Position numbers and translations under genes: made by a program
Assembly (NCBI GenBank): GCA_964035575.1
Contig: CAXIVB010000003.1
Span: 1 to 63,256 of the forward strand
Origin: Rhynchopus sp. YZ270_cl-10
Lineage: Eukaryota; Euglenozoa; Diplonemea; Diplonemida; Diplonemidae
Length of the DNA: 63,256 bases
Direction of reading: 5' to 3'
The notes under the pieces: generated by a model
Databases searched by the model: none
What the model was told of the DNA's origin: nothing
The model's input: only the letters and a program-made list of their open reading frames with translations
Shown here: piece by piece, positions 61,247 through 63,256 of the stretch
How the letters are laid out: the number at the start of each line of letters is the position of its first letter
Position numbering within the stretch: the first letter of the stretch is position 1

Positions 61247-61351
61247 GGACCCCAGAAATGGGATATCCGTTAAAATTGGATCGATACAGAGAAGATTAGC
61301 ATGGTCCCTGCGCAAGGATGACACGCATTAATCGAGAAAGTATCAACTTTT
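61247..61351 (+). ncRNA. U6 snRNA: U6 snRNA with one substitution (unit 2)
   Basis: Same as other copies except GGATATCC for GGACATCC near the 5' end (about 61264). Confidence 0.96.
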
Positions 61352-61570
61352 TTTTTGTCCCCCGGATCACACGTATTTTTTACACTGGTGTCTTCTTCAT
61401 GCTTCCCAGACCAACACATATGTGCAGACATACCCATCACCCACAGGTGGCAAGTGGCAGGCTGCAGTAACCCATTGAAATATTGGTTTCAAAAAACGAC
61501 CATATGCTTTATGCTACTGGCATGCTTCCCTGAGCATATACATGTCGAAAGCTGTGTAGAGAAAAAGAGC

Positions 61571-61682
61571 AACCAACGATTTCTAAAGCTACAGTTTCTG
61601 TACTTCATTGGTATGGAAGCATGAAGATTACTCTTCTCACACAACTTTGTCAAAACATGGCCGGTTTCGAAAGAGACTGGCC
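61571..61682 (+). ncRNA. SL RNA: Spliced-leader RNA gene (unit 2)
   Basis: Counterpart of 30652-30763. Confidence 0.95.
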
Positions 61683-62004
61683 TTTTTTACGTTAGCATGA
61701 TCGTCTTGTGCACAAGAAGCAAACCCAAAAACACACACGATTCACACATGACATAACACACAAGTGCTTACTGCACCCCATTTTTATATCGCCTGCAAAA
61801 CCATATTTGTGACACTTGTTCCCCTTCAGAAGCCACTGTTGACTCTGTCGAATATCCTTCTGTAGGATCACACTTAAGGATATTTTTATGTAGAACCTTC
61901 ACAGTGACCAAGATGTCAGGTACGAAAAAGCAACCGTATTATAGACATTGGCAGAAGGCTTCCCAGAACAAGTGGGTACCTAGAACATTGTAGAGAAAAA
62001 GGGC

Positions 62005-62116
62005 AACCAACGATTTCTAAAGCTACAGTTTCTGTACTTCATTGGTATGGAAGCATGAAGATTATATTCTTCACACAACTTTGTCAAAACATGGCCAGTT
62101 TCGAAAGAGACTGGCC
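62005..62116 (+). ncRNA. SL RNA: Spliced-leader RNA gene (unit 2)
   Basis: Counterpart of 31086-31197. Confidence 0.95.
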
Positions 62117-62423
62117 TTTTTTACGTTAACATCACCTTGTGCAAACCCAAAAAACACACATGATTCCCATGTTCTTCGAATATTTTGGTGATTAGGATAT
62201 GTGTAATGCTCAGATTAAATTGTACGACCACGCAATTGACTCAAATGAGCCCAAATATCCCGTATTCCCAAGATTTTTGGACTTTCGAGCACATTGGGCA
62301 TCCTTAGGTATGTTTATAAGCCACTCTACGGCTATGTTAGAAAAAAAACCCACCATAATAATGATACATATGGCATGATTCCCAGAACATGTTGGCACTT
62401 AGAACATTGTAGAGAAAAAGGGC

Positions 62424-62535
62424 AACCAACGATTTCTAAAGCTACAGTTTCTGTACTTCATTGGTATGGAAGCATGAAGATTATTCTTCTCACACAACTT
62501 TGTCAAAACATGGCCAGTTTCGAAAGAGACTGGCC
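62424..62535 (+). ncRNA. SL RNA: Spliced-leader RNA gene (unit 2)
   Basis: Counterpart of 31505-31616. Confidence 0.95.
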
Positions 62536-62620
62536 TTTTTTACGTTAACACGATCGTCTTGTGCACAAGAAGCAAAAAAACCCACACAACAACAGCAGAA
62601 GTTTAGAACCACATTCAGAC

Positions 62621-62655
62621 CCTGACCCAACTCCAACAAGGGGCCCCTGTCTTGT
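62621..62655 (+). promoter_or_regulatory. Class III upstream element of U6 (unit 2)
   Basis: Same as 28838-28872. Confidence 0.8.
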
Positions 62656-62678
62656 CAACCACCTTGTGCATATATACT

Positions 62679-62783
62679 GGACCCCAGAAATGGGACATCC
62701 GTTAAAATTGGATCGATACAGAGAAGATTAGCATGGTCCCTGCGCAAGGATGACACGCATTAATCGAGAAAGTATCAACTTTT
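62679..62783 (+). ncRNA. U6 snRNA: U6 snRNA (unit 2)
   Basis: Counterpart of 31760-31864. Confidence 0.97.
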
Positions 62784-63002
62784 TTTTTGTCCCCCGGATC
62801 ACACGTATTTTTTACACTGGTGTCTTCTTCATGCTTCCCAGACCAACACATATGTGCAGACATACCCATCACCCACAGGTGGCAAGTGGCAGGCTGCAGT
62901 AACCCATTGAAATATTGGTTTCAAAAAACGACCATATGCTTTATGCTACTGGCATGCTTCCCTGAGCATATACATGTCGAAAGCTGTGTAGAGAAAAAGA
63001 GC

Positions 63003-63110
63003 AACCAACGATTTCTAAAGCTACAGTTTCTGTACTTCATTGGTATGGAAGCATGAAGATTACTCTTCTCACACAACTTTGTCAAAACATGGCCGGTTTC
63101 GAAAGATTGT
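63003..63110 (+). ncRNA. SL RNA: Variant spliced-leader RNA gene lacking 3' hairpin
   Basis: Third occurrence of the 440-547 variant, leading into a third unit. Confidence 0.75.
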
Positions 63111-63183
63111 CTTTGTGTGTCTTTGTGCAAAGCAAAAAAAAAACACACACAAGAAGTGAGGATCTTCAAAACCACGTTTTTGA

Positions 63184-63218
63184 CCTGACCCACCTCCAAC
63201 TAGACAACCCTGTCTTGT
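63184..63218 (+). promoter_or_regulatory. Class III upstream element of 7SL (unit 3)
   Basis: Same as 621-655. Confidence 0.8.
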
Positions 63219-63241
63219 ATTCCTACAATATGGTATCTATT

Positions 63242-63256
63242 GAGCCGGGATGTGTT
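63242..63256 (+). ncRNA. 7SL RNA: 7SL RNA, first bases only
   Basis: GAGCCGGGATGTGTT, the first 15 nt of 7SL, cut by the window end; shows that a third unit begins here. Confidence 0.85.

Larger units (their letters stand above)
32323..63241. repeat. Small-RNA tandem unit 2 (30.9 kb)
   Basis: Second period. Offsets from unit 1 are +31644 before the first minisatellite, +31571 between the two minisatellites, +31498 after the second, and +30919 in the SL/U6 array. The first two steps each equal the loss of one 73-bp minisatellite repeat. The last reflects loss of a U6-bearing segment. Confidence 0.95.

Noticed and set aside
1-63256. Many reading frames of 60-157 codons on both strands
   Set aside because: They overlap tRNAs, snRNAs or satellites, recur only with the repeated DNA, and show no recognisable domains. 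The 101-codon frames at 3917 and 4672 lie antisense to RNA Z.

Overview
This window comes from the nuclear genome of a euglenozoan, most likely a diplonemid. The key evidence is a spliced-leader (SL) RNA gene family. Its roughly 39-40 nt mini-exon runs from AACCAACGATTTC to CTGTACTTCATTG and is followed by a GTATGG donor. I recall the Diplonema SL exon as nearly the same; the kinetoplastid exon shares only the ACAGTTTCTGTACT core. An 11-nt intron in tRNA-Tyr, as in trypanosomatids, also fits. No protein-coding gene is visible. Every reading frame is short, overlaps tRNA, snRNA or satellite DNA, and recurs only because the DNA recurs.

The window is two nearly identical tandem copies of a giant small-RNA unit, plus partial flanks. 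Unit 1 runs from the 7SL gene at 679 to the next 7SL at 32323 (31,644 bp). Unit 2 runs from 32323 to 63242 (30,919 bp). Each unit holds 7SL/SRP RNA, U2, U5, U1, five 5S rRNA genes, several U6 and SL RNA genes, and 47 intact tRNA genes. It also has two paralogous copies of an unidentified structural RNA ('RNA X') and two copies of a second candidate RNA ('RNA Z'). With a broken tRNA-Gly(CCC), the unit covers every standard cytosolic anticodon except Leu(TAA). I could not place U4 with confidence.

Layout of unit 1: 0.4-1.3 kb SL and 7SL; 1.4-1.7 kb RNA X copy A; 2.0-3.4 kb U2(-), U5(+), U1(+); 3.6-5.3 kb three 5S genes interleaved with two RNA Z copies in a 755-bp tandem; 5.3-8.2 kb tRNA block 1; 8.2-10.2 kb a terminal-inverted-repeat element; 10.3-17.8 kb tRNA block 2; 17.9-19.9 kb the same element inverted, inserted inside tRNA-Gly(CCC); 19.9-22.3 kb tRNA block 3, two 5S genes and RNA X copy B; 22.4-28.6 kb satellite-rich spacer; 28.6-32.1 kb a 1,432-bp tandem of three SL genes and one U6 gene. 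Unit 2 repeats this layout. It differs by loss of one 73-bp minisatellite repeat in each transposon copy and one fewer U6-bearing segment in the SL/U6 array.

Two upstream promoter classes can be read directly. 7SL, U6, RNA X and RNA Z share a 35-bp element with a dyad (ACAAGAC/GTCTTGT), ending about 24 nt before the RNA start; these RNAs end at T-runs, so it looks like an external RNA polymerase III promoter. SL, U1, U2 and U5, the Sm-class RNAs, instead carry ATGCTTCCC or a close variant 40-47 nt upstream. The locus thus appears to make most RNAs needed for splicing, trans-splicing, translation and secretion from one amplifiable unit. Ten tRNA genes encode C at position 33 instead of the nearly universal U, which makes this locus worth an RNA-editing check.
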